DNA of 64,000 bases from a bacterium (GCA_905221385.1 CAJNCV010000001.1:1-64000), one strand, 5' to 3'; counted from the first letter of the stretch, positions 28,251 to 37,806 are shown. Notes: generated by a model not told the origin, from the letters alone. Made by a program: numbers and translations.

Positions 28251-29324
28251 CTAACGATTTTTCCAAGCTTGGTAGCGGGTGTCAATCAAGAGTTGGGTTA
28301 AGCGTCCCATGGTTTCTCTTTCTTCGGGAGTGAGGGATTGAGCTTGGACAAAGAGATGGTGAATGTGCTCAATGACCTTGAAGGAAGAAAGATCGTTGAT
28401 AGAGGAGATACCAGCATCAAGAATGATTCCAAAAAAGAGATCGAAGTAGAGTTGCAGTTCCGTATCAGGAACCGTCTCAACCCATTCCTTGAAAGTAGTA
28501 TCGACTTGTTGGCTATCACTATTGGTCTCATTCAGTTGGACAAAGTATTTGTTTTCAACCTGCCAACTAAAGGTGTCGTGCTGGGCAATACCACCTGGGG
28601 CAGTGCTTCGAACGACGATTTTTTTATCAGGAATTTCCAGCATCATCCCGATGATAGAACCTTGTGGGACAAATACTTTCGTCCTTTCCATCATGTTTTG
28701 ATAGCCAGTTGTTTCGGTTAGTTCCTTGTGAAGTCCAGGCGCATCAAAAGTATAGACAGCGACGATGTTTTTTTGTAAAAGTGGGTCGAGTTGACTGGCA
28801 GCATAGACGGCTAGATTGCCCCCTTTTGAGTGTCCTGCTAGGACAACCTTTTGGTTAGGATGTTGGACAAAAAAGTCCTGTAAATACTGAAGGGCGTGTT
28901 TTTGAGCTGGAATTTCCTTCATATAGGTCATATGGAAATCTTCTTTCCAACCGATGATACTATCATCCGTCCCACGAAAAACAAGCAAATAAGTATCGAG
29001 ACTGATACGATAAGTCATAGCCGCAAACTGTTTTTGTAATTCAGGATCAATATCATTGATAAAGTTTGAGAGCTTACAATTTTTAAAGCGTTTATGTTGA
29101 GAGAGTTGATCCAACAACTGGAGGCGATTTTTATTGGTCAGCATAGTCGTTTCTCTAGGGATTTGAGGTGCTAGATCTATGAGACGCTTTGGTTCTTGGG
29201 CGACTAAATCATCAAAAGGAAGATAGGTTAATTCAGTCAAGGCAAGAACATCTAACTCGTTCACGGGAAGGTCATAAAAGGAATCGTATGCTACATCATT
29301 CAAGTAGTCAAAAATATTGGCCAT
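28251..29324 (-). CDS. DUF2974 (Mbeg1-like) alpha/beta-hydrolase protein
   Basis: A 357-residue cytosolic protein without signal peptide. It carries a lipase-type nucleophile elbow GHSKGGNLAVYAA near residue 165, preceded by VFRGTDDSIIGWKEDF (the oxyanion region) and followed by VYTFDAPGLHKEL. This matches the DUF2974 group of lipase-like proteins common in streptococci, whose substrates are unknown. AAAGGAG precedes the ATG. The same fold class, much diverged, recurs in the toxin array at 50-56 kb. Confidence 0.85.
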   Translation of the reverse strand: MANIFDYLNDVAYDSFYDLPVNELDVLALTELTYLPFDDLVAQEPKRLIDLAPQIPRETTMLTNKNRLQLLDQLSQHKRFKNCKLSNFINDIDPELQKQFAAMTYRISLDTYLLVFRGTDDSIIGWKEDFHMTYMKEIPAQKHALQYLQDFFVQHPNQKVVLAGHSKGGNLAVYAASQLDPLLQKNIVAVYTFDAPGLHKELTETTGYQNMMERTKVFVPQGSIIGMMLEIPDKKIVVRSTAPGGIAQHDTFSWQVENKYFVQLNETNSDSQQVDTTFKEWVETVPDTELQLYFDLFFGIILDAGISSINDLSSFKVIEHIHHLFVQAQSLTPEERETMGRLTQLLIDTRYQAWKNR

Positions 29325-29451
29325 AAAAGCTCCTTTCTCTATGTTTATCCTACCACATTTACATAGAATTAGCTAGTAGGCGTGTTTAGTCTCTCTCCAT
29401 AATGAACTAGTAGTTGGGGTTTAATTCAGATATACAGAAGACAGATTGCTT

Positions 29452-30228
29452 TTATTTCAAACCTCTAAAGGAACTTACTTGGATATTTTTGTTATCAATG
29501 CCATTTTCCTTAAAAAAATTCTTCATCTCATTTACATCATCAGGCTGTCCTGTGATAAGATAGCTGGCTTGATTGCCGTATTCATCAATAGCACGTTTTA
29601 AAAATTCTTGACTTTGAGAAAGTTCCTCGCTAGTTTTATAAGTAAAATTCGGTGTTTTTTGAGCCAGTTCTTTCATCTCATGATCAAAAATAGTAACTCC
29701 TTTGTCAAAATGGTTGAGAATAATCGGACATTTACCAGCCCATTCTTTGATAAGGGGGCGTAGAGCAGAAATGCCGACATCAGATGCAAAGCAAACTAGT
29801 GGCTTATTCGTATCTTTAACAGTCAAAGAGGAATCCAGCCAACTCATCTCAATCTCACTGCCAGATGGTAAATGTGTCAAGGTGTTCTTAAAGTTGCTAC
29901 CACTATTATGAGTCAAAATGAGAATTTCATCTTCATCAGGTGTGGAGGCAATGGTTAGCCATCGACTGGTTTGCTCTCCCTTAGCTTCATATTTTTTAGC
30001 AGTAGACGAGGTATCAGGGAGTGTAAACTTAGCATAAGCCCCCGCTTTCCAGGTTTGATGACTCGGCTTTGCGATATGAATTAAATACAAATCTCCGCTG
30101 GGGTTTTCGATGGATTTTATCGATAATGTCTGGCTTCGTCCAAGATAAGCGATGGCACCCCAAGTTATAAGGCCTAAGACTCCAAGTGTTGATAGAATGA
30201 TAATAAACATTTTTTTACCTCTTTTCAT
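29452..30228 (-). CDS. Membrane-anchored ferredoxin-NADP reductase-like flavoprotein
   Basis: A 258-residue protein with an N-terminal membrane segment (about 8-28) and an FNR-like module: FAD-binding barrel with SRWLTIASTPDEDE (R-x-x-T type FAD motif) near 88, then an NAD(P)-binding half with CFASDVGISALRPL near 147 and a C-terminal aromatic residue region (VSSFRGLK). It would be oriented with the module outside if the anchor is a simple N-in segment, which is unusual for an NADPH enzyme and should be treated with caution. It is probably repressed by the TetR protein encoded upstream. Confidence 0.75.
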   Translation of the reverse strand: MKRGKKMFIIILSTLGVLGLITWGAIAYLGRSQTLSIKSIENPSGDLYLIHIAKPSHQTWKAGAYAKFTLPDTSSTAKKYEAKGEQTSRWLTIASTPDEDEILILTHNSGSNFKNTLTHLPSGSEIEMSWLDSSLTVKDTNKPLVCFASDVGISALRPLIKEWAGKCPIILNHFDKGVTIFDHEMKELAQKTPNFTYKTSEELSQSQEFLKRAIDEYGNQASYLITGQPDDVNEMKNFFKENGIDNKNIQVSSFRGLK

Positions 30229-30254
30229 TTTTTATGACTCCTGTTCTCAATTTT

Positions 30255-30283
30255 ATGAATGAACTAAAAACAAATTCATTCAT
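30255..30283. promoter_or_regulatory. Putative TetR operator upstream of the flavoprotein gene
   Basis: Inverted repeat ATGAATGAA (30255-30263) and TTCATTCAT (30275-30283), 11-bp spacer. The same arms occur upstream of the TetR gene. Confidence 0.75.
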
Positions 30284-30313
30284 ATCTTTTCAAAAAATAA
30301 AGAAATCCATTCT

Positions 30314-30877
30314 TTATTTTAGAACTCCTTTAATGAAGTTGGTTGCAAGTATTTCGACAGTTTTGCCAATATCTGGAAAATCTTTTTCTGTGATATGCAT
30401 ATCCATGTAGTAAAATAGGTTGTAAACTTGTAAAATATCTTGAATTTTTTCTGGCGAATACCCTTCAGCTTGCATACGATTTGTAAAAGTTTTAACTAGA
30501 AACTGATGAAATGGATTTGCGACTTTGCCTTCCTCCGAGGAATAGTAGCTGTGCAACTCATCTGCGATGGCAGGATTGTACCATTCTGCAAGGATTTTAT
30601 TGGAAGAAACGAGAGTTTTGGACTGAGCAAAGAGTTGACCAATGAGGTCGATCATGTCAATTTCCCAATCCAGTTCTTCGATCATTGCTTGGCGAACACG
30701 GTTGTTTTCATCTATATAGATGTCTAGAAAAATGGCTTCTTTACTCTCGTAATAGTTATAAAAAGAACCAACTGCAACACCAGCTTGCCTAGCAATTTCT
30801 GAAATTCCTGTCGCCTTGTAACCCTTTTTCGAAAAAACGTCATAAGCCGCTGTTTTTAGAGCTTGTTTTTTGTCCAA
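30314..30877 (-). CDS. TetR/AcrR-family transcriptional regulator
   Basis: A 187-residue regulator. The N-terminal helix-turn-helix (residues 8-50) contains KGYKATGISEIARQAG followed by VGSFYNYYESKEAIF, the classic TetR recognition helix region. The C-terminal ligand domain is helical and gives no hint of the inducer. Identical-arm inverted repeats sit upstream of this gene (30901) and of the flavoprotein gene (30255), so it probably represses both. Confidence 0.9.
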   Translation of the reverse strand: MDKKQALKTAAYDVFSKKGYKATGISEIARQAGVAVGSFYNYYESKEAIFLDIYIDENNRVRQAMIEELDWEIDMIDLIGQLFAQSKTLVSSNKILAEWYNPAIADELHSYYSSEEGKVANPFHQFLVKTFTNRMQAEGYSPEKIQDILQVYNLFYYMDMHITEKDFPDIGKTVEILATNFIKGVLK

Positions 30878-30900
30878 TATGATTTAACCTCCTTTGCTTC

Positions 30901-30930
30901 ATGAATGAATAAACTTATGCGTTCATTCAT
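30901..30930. promoter_or_regulatory. Putative TetR operator upstream of its own gene
   Basis: ATGAATGAA (30901-30909) and TTCATTCAT (30922-30930) with a 12-bp spacer. Confidence 0.75.
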
Positions 30931-31203
30931 ATTCTAACAAATCATGGCTAGCTTGTCAATAAGAAGGCTAGATCTATTAAATCAGTTAAAGAAACGCTAA
31001 CTAAATGAGCACAGAAAGGAAAATATAGGATAAGGCTGGAACTATAGTTAAAAATAAGGTATGATATCAATGGGATTATTCTCTATTTAGCTTTCGTTTC
31101 CGAATCTGGATTTGAAAGATAAATAGCCAAATAGTTGAGTTACTAATTCATAGATTTTTTATTAAGGTTTTTGATATTTTGAACAAGAGTAAAGGAGGAG
31201 CGC
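30931..31203. other. Intergenic region before the response regulator gene
   Basis: No gene is seen. A weak TATGAT near 31061 may be a -10 element. AAAGGAGGAG directly before 31204 is a strong ribosome-binding site. Confidence 0.5.
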
Positions 31204-31881
31204 ATGCACAAGATTTTACTAGTAGAAGATGACCAAGTTATTCGGCAACAAGTTGGTAAACTACTCTCTGAGTGGGGGTTTGAGGTCGTTTTGATAGAGG
31301 ATTTTATGGAAGTATTGAGTCTTTTTGTTCAGTCGGAGCCTCATTTGGTCCTCATGGATATTGGCCTGCCACTCTTTAATGGTTACCACTGGTGCCAGGA
31401 GATTCGTAAGATCTCTAAGGTGCCCATTATGTTTTTGTCTTCGAGAGATCAGGCGATGGATATCGTCATGGCGATCAATATGGGGGCAGATGACTTTGTG
31501 ACCAAGCCTTTTGACCAGCAGGTGCTCCTTGCCAAGGTTCAGGGCTTGTTGCGCCGTTCCTATGAGTTTGGCCGAGATGAAAGTCTGCTGGAGTATGCGG
31601 GTGTGATCCTCAATACCAAGTCTATGGACCTGCACTATCAGGGGGAAGTTCTGAGTTTGACCAAGAATGAATTTCAAATTTTGCGAGTGCTGTTTGAACA
31701 TGCTGGCAATATCGTGGCGCGTGATGACCTGATGCGGGAACTATGGAATAGCGACTTTTTCATCGATGACAATACCTTGTCTGTCAATGTTGCTCGTTTG
31801 CGCAAAAAGTTGGAGGAGCAAGGCTTAGCAGGCTTTATCGAAACCAAGAAAGGGATAGGATACGGACTGAAACATGCTTGA
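31204..31881 (+). CDS. OmpR-family response regulator of a BceR-type two-component system
   Basis: A 225-residue regulator: receiver domain (1-115) with acidic pocket VEDDQ, phospho-acceptor Asp in LVLMDIGLP near 52, Thr/Ser region FLSSRD and Lys in TKPF near 102; then a winged-helix DNA-binding domain ending KKGIGYGLK. It overlaps the histidine kinase gene by 8 bp. In pneumococcus a system of this type (TCS01) also lies near thrS. Output genes cannot be read here, but an ABC permease remnant downstream suggests it once controlled a bacitracin-type detoxification pump. Confidence 0.9.
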   Translation: MHKILLVEDDQVIRQQVGKLLSEWGFEVVLIEDFMEVLSLFVQSEPHLVLMDIGLPLFNGYHWCQEIRKISKVPIMFLSSRDQAMDIVMAINMGADDFVTKPFDQQVLLAKVQGLLRRSYEFGRDESLLEYAGVILNTKSMDLHYQGEVLSLTKNEFQILRVLFEHAGNIVARDDLMRELWNSDFFIDDNTLSVNVARLRKKLEEQGLAGFIETKKGIGYGLKHA

Positions 31882-32848
31882 TTGGAAATCATTTTTTCTA
31901 GCCTATCTGCGTTCTCGCAGTCGCGTTTTTACCTATATTTTTTCATTAAGCTTTCTCGTCCTTCTCTTTCAGTTTTTATTTGCTAGTTTGGGGACTTATT
32001 TTCTTTACTTCTTTCTGCTCAGTAGTTTTTTGACCTTCTTATTTTTGGCTTGGGATATATTTGCAGAAGCTCAGGTTTACCGGCAGGAAGTACTGTATGC
32101 TGAAAGAGACCCAAAGTCTCCTTTGGAATGTGTGCTAGCGGAAAAACTCGAAGAGCGTGAGTCTGAATTGTATCAAAAGAAGTCAGAAGCCCAAAGTAAA
32201 CTGACGGATTTGCTTGACTACTACACCTTGTGGGTTCATCAGATAAAGACCCCCATTGCGGCAAGCCGTCTCTTGGTAGCAGAAGTCTCTGATCGTGAGG
32301 TCAAGCAGCAATTGGAACAGGAAATCTTTAAGATTGACTCCTATACCAATCTGGTGTTGCAGTACCTACGTTTAGAGAGCTTCCACGATGACTTGGTATT
32401 TGAAAAGGTTCAAGTGGAGGATCTGGTGAAGGAAGTGGTTCGCAAGTATGCCCTTTTCTTTATCCAAAAGGGACTGACGGTCAATCTACATGACCTTGAC
32501 AAAATCATCGTGACCGATAAGAAGTGGCTGTTGGTCGTCATTGAACAAATCCTCTCAAACAGCCTCAAATACACCAAGAAAGGTGGACTAGAGATTTATA
32601 TGGAAGGCCAGGAGCTCTGTATCAAGGATACGGGAATCGGGATTAAAAACAGTGATGTGCTCCGAGTCTTTGAACGTGGCTTTTCAGGATATAATGGTCG
32701 CCTGACCCAGCAGTCATCTGGACTTGGACTTTACCTATCTAAGAAAATTTCTGAAGAACTGGGTCACCAGATTCGTATCGAGTCTGAGGTCGGAAAAGGA
32801 ACGATAGTGCGGATTCAGTTTGCTCAAGTGAACTTAGTCCTTGAGTGA
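31874..32848 (+). CDS. BceS-like intramembrane-sensing histidine kinase
   Basis: A 324-residue kinase with two adjacent N-terminal membrane segments (about 15-35 and 38-58) and almost no extracellular loop, the hallmark of intramembrane-sensing kinases that receive signal from a BceAB transporter. The H-box is LWVHQIKTPI near residue 122, N-box EQILSNSLKYT near 225, and G-boxes KDTGIGIKN and SSGLGLYLSKKI follow. No intact BceAB partner is next to it. Confidence 0.92.
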   Translation: MLDWKSFFLAYLRSRSRVFTYIFSLSFLVLLFQFLFASLGTYFLYFFLLSSFLTFLFLAWDIFAEAQVYRQEVLYAERDPKSPLECVLAEKLEERESELYQKKSEAQSKLTDLLDYYTLWVHQIKTPIAASRLLVAEVSDREVKQQLEQEIFKIDSYTNLVLQYLRLESFHDDLVFEKVQVEDLVKEVVRKYALFFIQKGLTVNLHDLDKIIVTDKKWLLVVIEQILSNSLKYTKKGGLEIYMEGQELCIKDTGIGIKNSDVLRVFERGFSGYNGRLTQQSSGLGLYLSKKISEELGHQIRIESEVGKGTIVRIQFAQVNLVLE

Positions 32849-32862
32849 GAAGAGTAGATAAG

Positions 32863-32889
32863 AGCCCAGGATAAGACAACTGGGCTTTT
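32863..32889 (+). terminator. Intrinsic terminator after the kinase gene
   Basis: AGCCCAG (32863-32869) and CTGGGCT (32880-32886) followed by TTTC. Confidence 0.7.
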
Positions 32890-32926
32890 CTATCTTTAAC
32901 TGTGTATCCTAGTAAATTATTTTATC

Positions 32927-33163
32927 TACTATAAACAACTCTCTGAAGGATATGAAGACCACAAACAAACAGGTAGGTCTAGATCAAAAGCAGATTAAGC
33001 AAATCATTAACAAGCAAATCTTGACAGTTTTCTTCCTTCCTGTAATTTTTGCATTTCTCCATTGGCCTTTGCTTATCATATGCTTAGTTTAGTTCTCAAG
33101 GTTATTGAAGTAGTCGATGATACCATGGAGGTTGGCGATAACTTTCTCTATCTGTTCAATTGA
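32927..33163 (+). pseudogene. Remnant of a BceB-type (FtsX-like) ABC permease gene, C-terminal part
   Basis: Three short pieces in shifting frames read as the end of a BceB permease: YYKQLSEGYEDHKQ from 32927, then DQKQIKQIINKQILTVFFLP around 32982-33042, then AFAYHMLSLVLKVIEVV to a stop at 33163. This order matches the conserved C-terminal region of BceB-like permeases as I know it. It lies directly downstream of the BceRS-type pair, so the cognate transporter has probably been deleted, leaving this scar. Confidence 0.7.
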
Positions 33164-33195
33164 TATATTTTTCCAGAGAAAGACTGTAAAATTTT

Positions 33196-33204
33196 TGATA
33201 TAAT
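33196..33204 (+). promoter_or_regulatory. Extended -10 promoter for the DUF389 gene
   Basis: TGATATAAT at 33196-33204, leaving a leader of about 135 nt. No hairpin regulator was recognised in the leader. Confidence 0.55.
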
Positions 33205-33346
33205 GTTAAGGATAGACTGACGGATGCTTAAAGGATAATTTTCAAAAAAATAACAGGTGAGAATTAAAAATATGTAAGACTGGACAGAAGTCTCTCTACC
33301 ATCATCCATGCAGAAAAAAGATTATATGAAATAAAAGGAGTAACCA

Positions 33347-34396
33347 ATGACCGGAAACTATTCAACACGTGAATATCGTGAGAAATTATATGATGATCTT
33401 CATGTTCGATTAAGAGATACAGTGATTTTGATGTGTGCGATTTTTATTGCCTCTATAGGTTTAAATATGAATTCAACAGCTGTCATTATTGGAGCCATGC
33501 TGATTTCCCCTCTTATGACATCGATTGTTGGACTCGGATTTGGTTTAGCTATTTTTGATACGCGTTTAATCAAGCAATCTCTAGAGGTTTTATTTACTCA
33601 AGTATTGGTCAGTTTGCTTGTCTCGACTTTGTATTTCTGGATTTCCCCCTTATCTTATGCAAGTAGCGAGTTGATTGCACGAACCTCTCCAACCATTTGG
33701 GATGTTCTCATTGCTATTGCTGGTGGGATAGCAGGTGTAATTGGGTCAAGGAAAAAAGAAGCAAACAATATCGTGCCAGGAGTAGCCATTGCAACAGCTC
33801 TGATGCCACCTATCTGTACTGCAGGATATGGTTTAGCTAACGGAAATGTACGATTTTTATTTGGGGCTCTCTATCTTTTCTTGATCAACTGTGTCTTTAT
33901 CATGCTAGCCAACATTATTGGAACAAGAATTTTGATGAGAAAATCTCCCTTAAGTTCATTTAAAGAGCTAAACATTAAAATGAAAATTGGCTTGATATCC
34001 TTGATTGTATTATTGGTTCTTCCAGCCAGTTATTCAGCAGTCACTCTGACGATAGATCAAGCGCGAAAAGAAGGGATCAAACAGTTTGTAGGAAAAGAAT
34101 TCGCCAATCACACGGTCATTAATCAAGTCTATAAGTCAAGGGACAATGAATTGGTCTTGACGGTTGTTGGAGATCCAATTTCAGACGAAGAATTAGAAAC
34201 GCTCTACCAAAAACAAGCCTCTTACGGTATTCAATCTGTTCAATTAAAAGTCAATCAAGTCCATAATTCGACAAAATTAGACAGTGATACGACCAAGGAA
34301 TTTTATGAAACCATTAACAAGTATATCGATCAAAAACTCTCTGAAAAGGATTCACAAAAAGATCTCGTAAAAGAAAAGGAAGCAGATAAGGATTGA
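33347..34396 (+). CDS. DUF389 (TIGR00341-type) integral membrane protein
   Basis: A 349-residue protein with about six membrane segments in the first 235 residues and a soluble C-terminal domain of about 110 residues ending in a Lys/Glu-rich tail. Conserved stretches include GAMLISPLMTSIVGLGFG near 50 and GVAIATALMPPICTAGYGLA near 145, the two hallmark repeats of DUF389. The function is unknown. AAAGGAG precedes the ATG. Confidence 0.88.
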   Translation: MTGNYSTREYREKLYDDLHVRLRDTVILMCAIFIASIGLNMNSTAVIIGAMLISPLMTSIVGLGFGLAIFDTRLIKQSLEVLFTQVLVSLLVSTLYFWISPLSYASSELIARTSPTIWDVLIAIAGGIAGVIGSRKKEANNIVPGVAIATALMPPICTAGYGLANGNVRFLFGALYLFLINCVFIMLANIIGTRILMRKSPLSSFKELNIKMKIGLISLIVLLVLPASYSAVTLTIDQARKEGIKQFVGKEFANHTVINQVYKSRDNELVLTVVGDPISDEELETLYQKQASYGIQSVQLKVNQVHNSTKLDSDTTKEFYETINKYIDQKLSEKDSQKDLVKEKEADKD

Positions 34397-34480
34397 GGAT
34401 ATTGACCTTATCTAACTCATGAAAGCAAATCTTGTGTGGTGGTTTGACCAATCACTACTAGCTCAGATTAAATAAAATAT

Positions 34481-34513
34481 AAAAAGCAACAGCTGAAATA
34501 GTTGTTGCTTTTT
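34481..34513. terminator. Bidirectional terminator between the DUF389 gene and thrS
   Basis: AAAAAGCAAC and GTTGCTTTTT with a short loop, between convergent genes. Confidence 0.88.
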
Positions 34514-34549
34514 CTGGCTCTGAAAAATGTTTCTCAGACTGTGATTGTT

Positions 34550-36493
34550 TTATTTCTCAACGCGTGATTTGTTGGCGATATCAGCTAGGATAGCTTGAAC
34601 AAAGTCATCAACTGAGACAGTTTGTGTTTCTTTTTGGCCATAGCGACGAACGTTGACTGTTCCGTCTTCCATTTCCTTGTCCCCAACGATCAATTGGTAA
34701 GGAATCTTGCTTGTTTGTGAAGCACGGATCTTGAACTGCATTTTTTCATTGCGTTCATCTACATCTGCACGGACACCACGGTCACGGAGTTTCTTGGCTA
34801 CTTCCCAAGCGTAGTCCACATGTTTTTCGTTAGATACTGGGATGAGGGTTACTTGGTGTGGTGCAAGCCATGTTGGGAAGGCACCCTTGTAGTTCTCAAT
34901 CAAAATAGCTGTGAAGCGTTCCATAGTTGAGATAACCCCACGGTGGATCATAACTGGACGGTGTTCCTCACCATCTGCTCCAACATATTTGAGGTCGAAG
35001 CGTTCTGGAAGCAAGAAGTCAAGCTGGATAGTAGAAAGGGTTTCTTCTTTACCGAGGGCAGTTTTAACTTGGATATCCAATTTTGGTCCGTAGAAGGCTG
35101 CTTCACCTTCAGCTTCAAAGTAGTCCAGTTCCATATCATCCATAGCTGCTTTCAACATGCGTTGTGCATTTTCCCACATCTCATCGTTGTCAAAGTATTT
35201 GTGTTTATCTTCTGGGTCACGATAAGACAAGCGGAAACGGTAATCTGTCAAATTAAAGTCTTCATACACGTCGATAATCAATTGAAGAATTTTCTTGAAT
35301 TCTTCCTCAATTTGTTCTGGAGCTACAAAAGTATGACCATCATTTAGGGACATTTCACGTACACGTTGAAGGCCTGTAAGGGCGCCAGATTTTTCATATC
35401 GGTGCATCATGCCAATCTCAGCGATACGGATTGGTAATTCACGGTATGAGTGTACATGGTGTTTATAAACTTCGATATGGTGAGGACAGTTCATTGGGCG
35501 GAGGACAAACTCTTCACCGTCCCCCATGTCCATAGTTGGGAACATATCTTCACGGTAGTGATCCCAGTGACCAGAAGTTTTATAGAGTTCCACTGAGGCA
35601 ATTGGTGGAGTGTAAACATGTTGGTAGCCTGCAGCGATTTCCTTGTCAACAATGTAGCGTTCCAATTCACGACGGATAGTGGCACCATTTGGTAACCAGA
35701 ATGGTAAACCTTGTCCGACTTCTTGTGAAATCATGAAGAGATCAAGCTCTTTACCGAGTTTACGGTGGTCACGTTCCTTGGCTTCTTCACGCATTTGAAG
35801 GTAGTTCTTCAAGTCTTTCTTGTCAAACCAAGCTGTACCGTAGATTCGTTGCATCATCGCGTTGTCGCTATTTCCACGCCAGTAGGCACCAGCTACGTTG
35901 AGCAGGTGGAAGATTTGGATACGACCTGTTGATGGGACGTGAGGACCACGGCAGAGGTCCTCGTATTCGCCCTGACGGTAGATAGTCAAACCGCCTTCGT
36001 CTTCTGAGTGTTCTTCAATCAATTCCAATTTGTAAGGGTCGTTCTTGAAGATTTCACGGGCCTCGTCTTTGGTAACTTCTTCACGGATTGATGGGAAGTT
36101 TTCTTTAACGATTTTCTTCATTTCTTCTTCGATACGAGGCAGGTCCTCGTTAGAGATTTGACCAGCTTGATTATCCGTATCGTAGTAGAAACCATCTTCG
36201 ATGGCTGGGCCAACCCCTAGATGAATGTCTGGGAAAAGACGGCGAGCTGCTTGGGCAAACAAGTGAGCAGCTGAGTGGCGCAAGATTGGCAAAGCGTCTT
36301 CGTGATCAGGTGTCACGATTTCGATGCTTCCATCTTCAGTGATAGCACGAGTTGTGTCAATGAGTTTGCCGTTAAATTTACCAGCCAAGGCTTTTTTAGC
36401 TAGGGAATTGCTGATGCTTTGTGCAATTTCAAAAGTTGTCACGCTGGATTCGAATTCACGAACAGCGCCATCTGGGAAAGTAATCTTAATCAT
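34550..36493 (-). CDS. thrS: Threonyl-tRNA synthetase
   Basis: A 647-residue class II synthetase. It has an N-terminal TGS domain (1-60), the editing domain with [11 protein letters not shown] near 73, the catalytic core with the zinc Cys and His in [16 protein letters not shown] near 333, motif 2 ([11 protein letters not shown] region follows), motif 3, and a C-terminal anticodon domain. AAAGGAG precedes the ATG. A membrane-protein gene lies between it and the Thr T-box at 37.0-37.3 kb, so read-through across that gene is the likely source of regulated expression. Confidence 0.97.
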   Translation of the reverse strand: MIKITFPDGAVREFESSVTTFEIAQSISNSLAKKALAGKFNGKLIDTTRAITEDGSIEIVTPDHEDALPILRHSAAHLFAQAARRLFPDIHLGVGPAIEDGFYYDTDNQAGQISNEDLPRIEEEMKKIVKENFPSIREEVTKDEAREIFKNDPYKLELIEEHSEDEGGLTIYRQGEYEDLCRGPHVPSTGRIQIFHLLNVAGAYWRGNSDNAMMQRIYGTAWFDKKDLKNYLQMREEAKERDHRKLGKELDLFMISQEVGQGLPFWLPNGATIRRELERYIVDKEIAAGYQHVYTPPIASVELYKTSGHWDHYREDMFPTMDMGDGEEFVLRPMNCPHHIEVYKHHVHSYRELPIRIAEIGMMHRYEKSGALTGLQRVREMSLNDGHTFVAPEQIEEEFKKILQLIIDVYEDFNLTDYRFRLSYRDPEDKHKYFDNDEMWENAQRMLKAAMDDMELDYFEAEGEAAFYGPKLDIQVKTALGKEETLSTIQLDFLLPERFDLKYVGADGEEHRPVMIHRGVISTMERFTAILIENYKGAFPTWLAPHQVTLIPVSNEKHVDYAWEVAKKLRDRGVRADVDERNEKMQFKIRASQTSKIPYQLIVGDKEMEDGTVNVRRYGQKETQTVSVDDFVQAILADIANKSRVEK

Positions 36494-36583
36494 GGTTTTC
36501 TCCTTTAAAAAATTATCATATTTTTATAACTGAGGTTTGAAGGAACGGGAAACTAGCTATTTACAATGAATGATATCAATTGA

Positions 36584-36976
36584 TTATCTAAGCAAATGAT
36601 GGTTTAACTTTCTCATTCTAAAGATAAAGAAAGCTGTAGAAATAAATAGATAGCATACCAAAGAAAGAATTAAAGACAAGTATTGCTCGTCAGTCATCTC
36701 ACCTTCCATGTATATCCTTATCGGATAGCTTTTTATCGCATTGACCAAATAGATAGCAGTTGTCAAACTTAAAAGATATCCTGTTATAATGAGTTTCTTT
36801 TTCTTAAAAAACATTAAGATACCAAGAAAGGGGGCAAGGAATGGTAAGAGAGGAATGAGTAGAAAAAATGAAAAGACGACAATGTTTTCCGTCCCCCATA
36901 GACTGAGAGTTTTCATTAGCCAGACATAGACTATAAGGAAGGTACAGGGAATCACCCAAGACAATGATTTATTCAT
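36584..36976 (-). CDS. Small membrane protein of unknown function between the Thr T-box and thrS
   Basis: A 130-residue protein with four predicted membrane segments (about 5-22, 28-50, 58-75, 100-118) and a basic C-terminus. I do not recognise a family. ATG 36976 is chosen because GGAGG lies 5 bp upstream; an in-frame ATG at 36988 lacks one. It is the first gene after the threonine T-box and is followed 90 bp later by thrS, so it should respond to threonine supply. No strong separate thrS promoter is seen in the 90-bp gap. Confidence 0.65.
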   Translation of the reverse strand: MNKSLSWVIPCTFLIVYVWLMKTLSLWGTENIVVFSFFLLIPLLPFLAPFLGILMFFKKKKLIITGYLLSLTTAIYLVNAIKSYPIRIYMEGEMTDEQYLSLILSLVCYLFISTAFFIFRMRKLNHHLLR

Positions 36977-37042
36977 ATCAACCTCCATCTTCTGTTCTTA
37001 GCTATGTTTCATTTAACCTGGCAATATCTCTATTCTCCAAAC

Positions 37043-37261
37043 AAAAAACGACATCCTCGAAAGGACGTCGTAACGTGGTTCCACCTTCATTTATGCAAGT
37101 CAAAAAGACCTACACCTCTGATTGGCTTTAACGTGGCCACCGTTTTATGTTTTCATAAAAGTCAGTAGAGTAGTATCAGTTTAGACTCTCTATGCGTTTC
37201 CAGCAACCACGCACTCTCTAGTAGAAAGGGACTAAGTGACTTGTCTCTATGCATTATTATA
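37043..37261 (-). ncRNA. T-box leader (tRNA-Thr responsive)
   Basis: On the minus strand: promoter TTGAAA (37283-37278) and TATAAT (37261-37256), 16 bp apart. Stem I closes with AAGTCA/TGACTT, has the distal AGAGAGTGCGTGGTTGCTGG element, and its specifier region reads ACTACTCTAC, giving an ACT Thr codon as the likely specifier. The T-box core AAGGTGGAACCACG maps to 37087-37074. The terminator CGACGTCC/GGATGTCG plus TTTTTT maps to 37070-37043. Confidence 0.88.
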
Positions 37262-37279
37262 GCATGATTGCGAGAATTT

Positions 37280-37654
37280 TCAAGGATTTTGTGAAAGTTT
37301 TTTATTTTTTCCTTGCTGGAGGATGTATTTAATACCTGAACCTGAAGCCATACCAAGTAGGGCAAAGAGTTCATAAGCTAGGAAATAAACGAGAATGAAT
37401 TCATTGAAAGTGATGATGGTAAAGCAATAGAGAAGAGCAATACCGAGCAGCCACCACAGTGAGAATTGGAAACGGTAGCTATAAAGAAGGGACACGATGA
37501 AGGTTGCCAAAGGTGAAAAGAGGATGATGTTGTAAATGTAAAGCCCTTTCAGCGTATAAGGGTCAGATATCAGCAACAAAAGCAACTCATAGAGGGGCCA
37601 GTAAAAGAAGAAAATGACAAGGCAGTATGGGATATACTTAAGATATTTCCGCAT
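37280..37654 (-). CDS. Small membrane protein of unknown function
   Basis: A 124-residue protein with about four membrane segments and a short basic tail (GKNKKLSQNP). No family was recognised. Its 3' end overlaps the -35 element of the Thr T-box promoter. It shares general features with the membrane protein at 36584 (size, four segments, aromatic-rich) but no convincing sequence similarity by eye. Confidence 0.6.
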   Translation of the reverse strand: MRKYLKYIPYCLVIFFFYWPLYELLLLLISDPYTLKGLYIYNIILFSPLATFIVSLLYSYRFQFSLWWLLGIALLYCFTIITFNEFILVYFLAYELFALLGMASGSGIKYILQQGKNKKLSQNP

Positions 37655-37806
37655 GGCAATAGTCCTCCAATCTGCAAAAATAGAGAGATGTTGAAGACCA
37701 CATGATCCTAAATGAAGGGGAACTCTCTACCTACTATTATAGCACGATTTGGAAGCTCTTACAAGGTGCTATGATAGGCAGAAATAATAAGCTTTATGAA
37801 TTTTTT

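Noticed and set aside
28251-29324. The DUF2974 protein as a stray member of the toxin array family
   Set aside because: It shares only the lipase elbow; it lacks the C-terminal helical domain and has no immunity or partner genes beside it.
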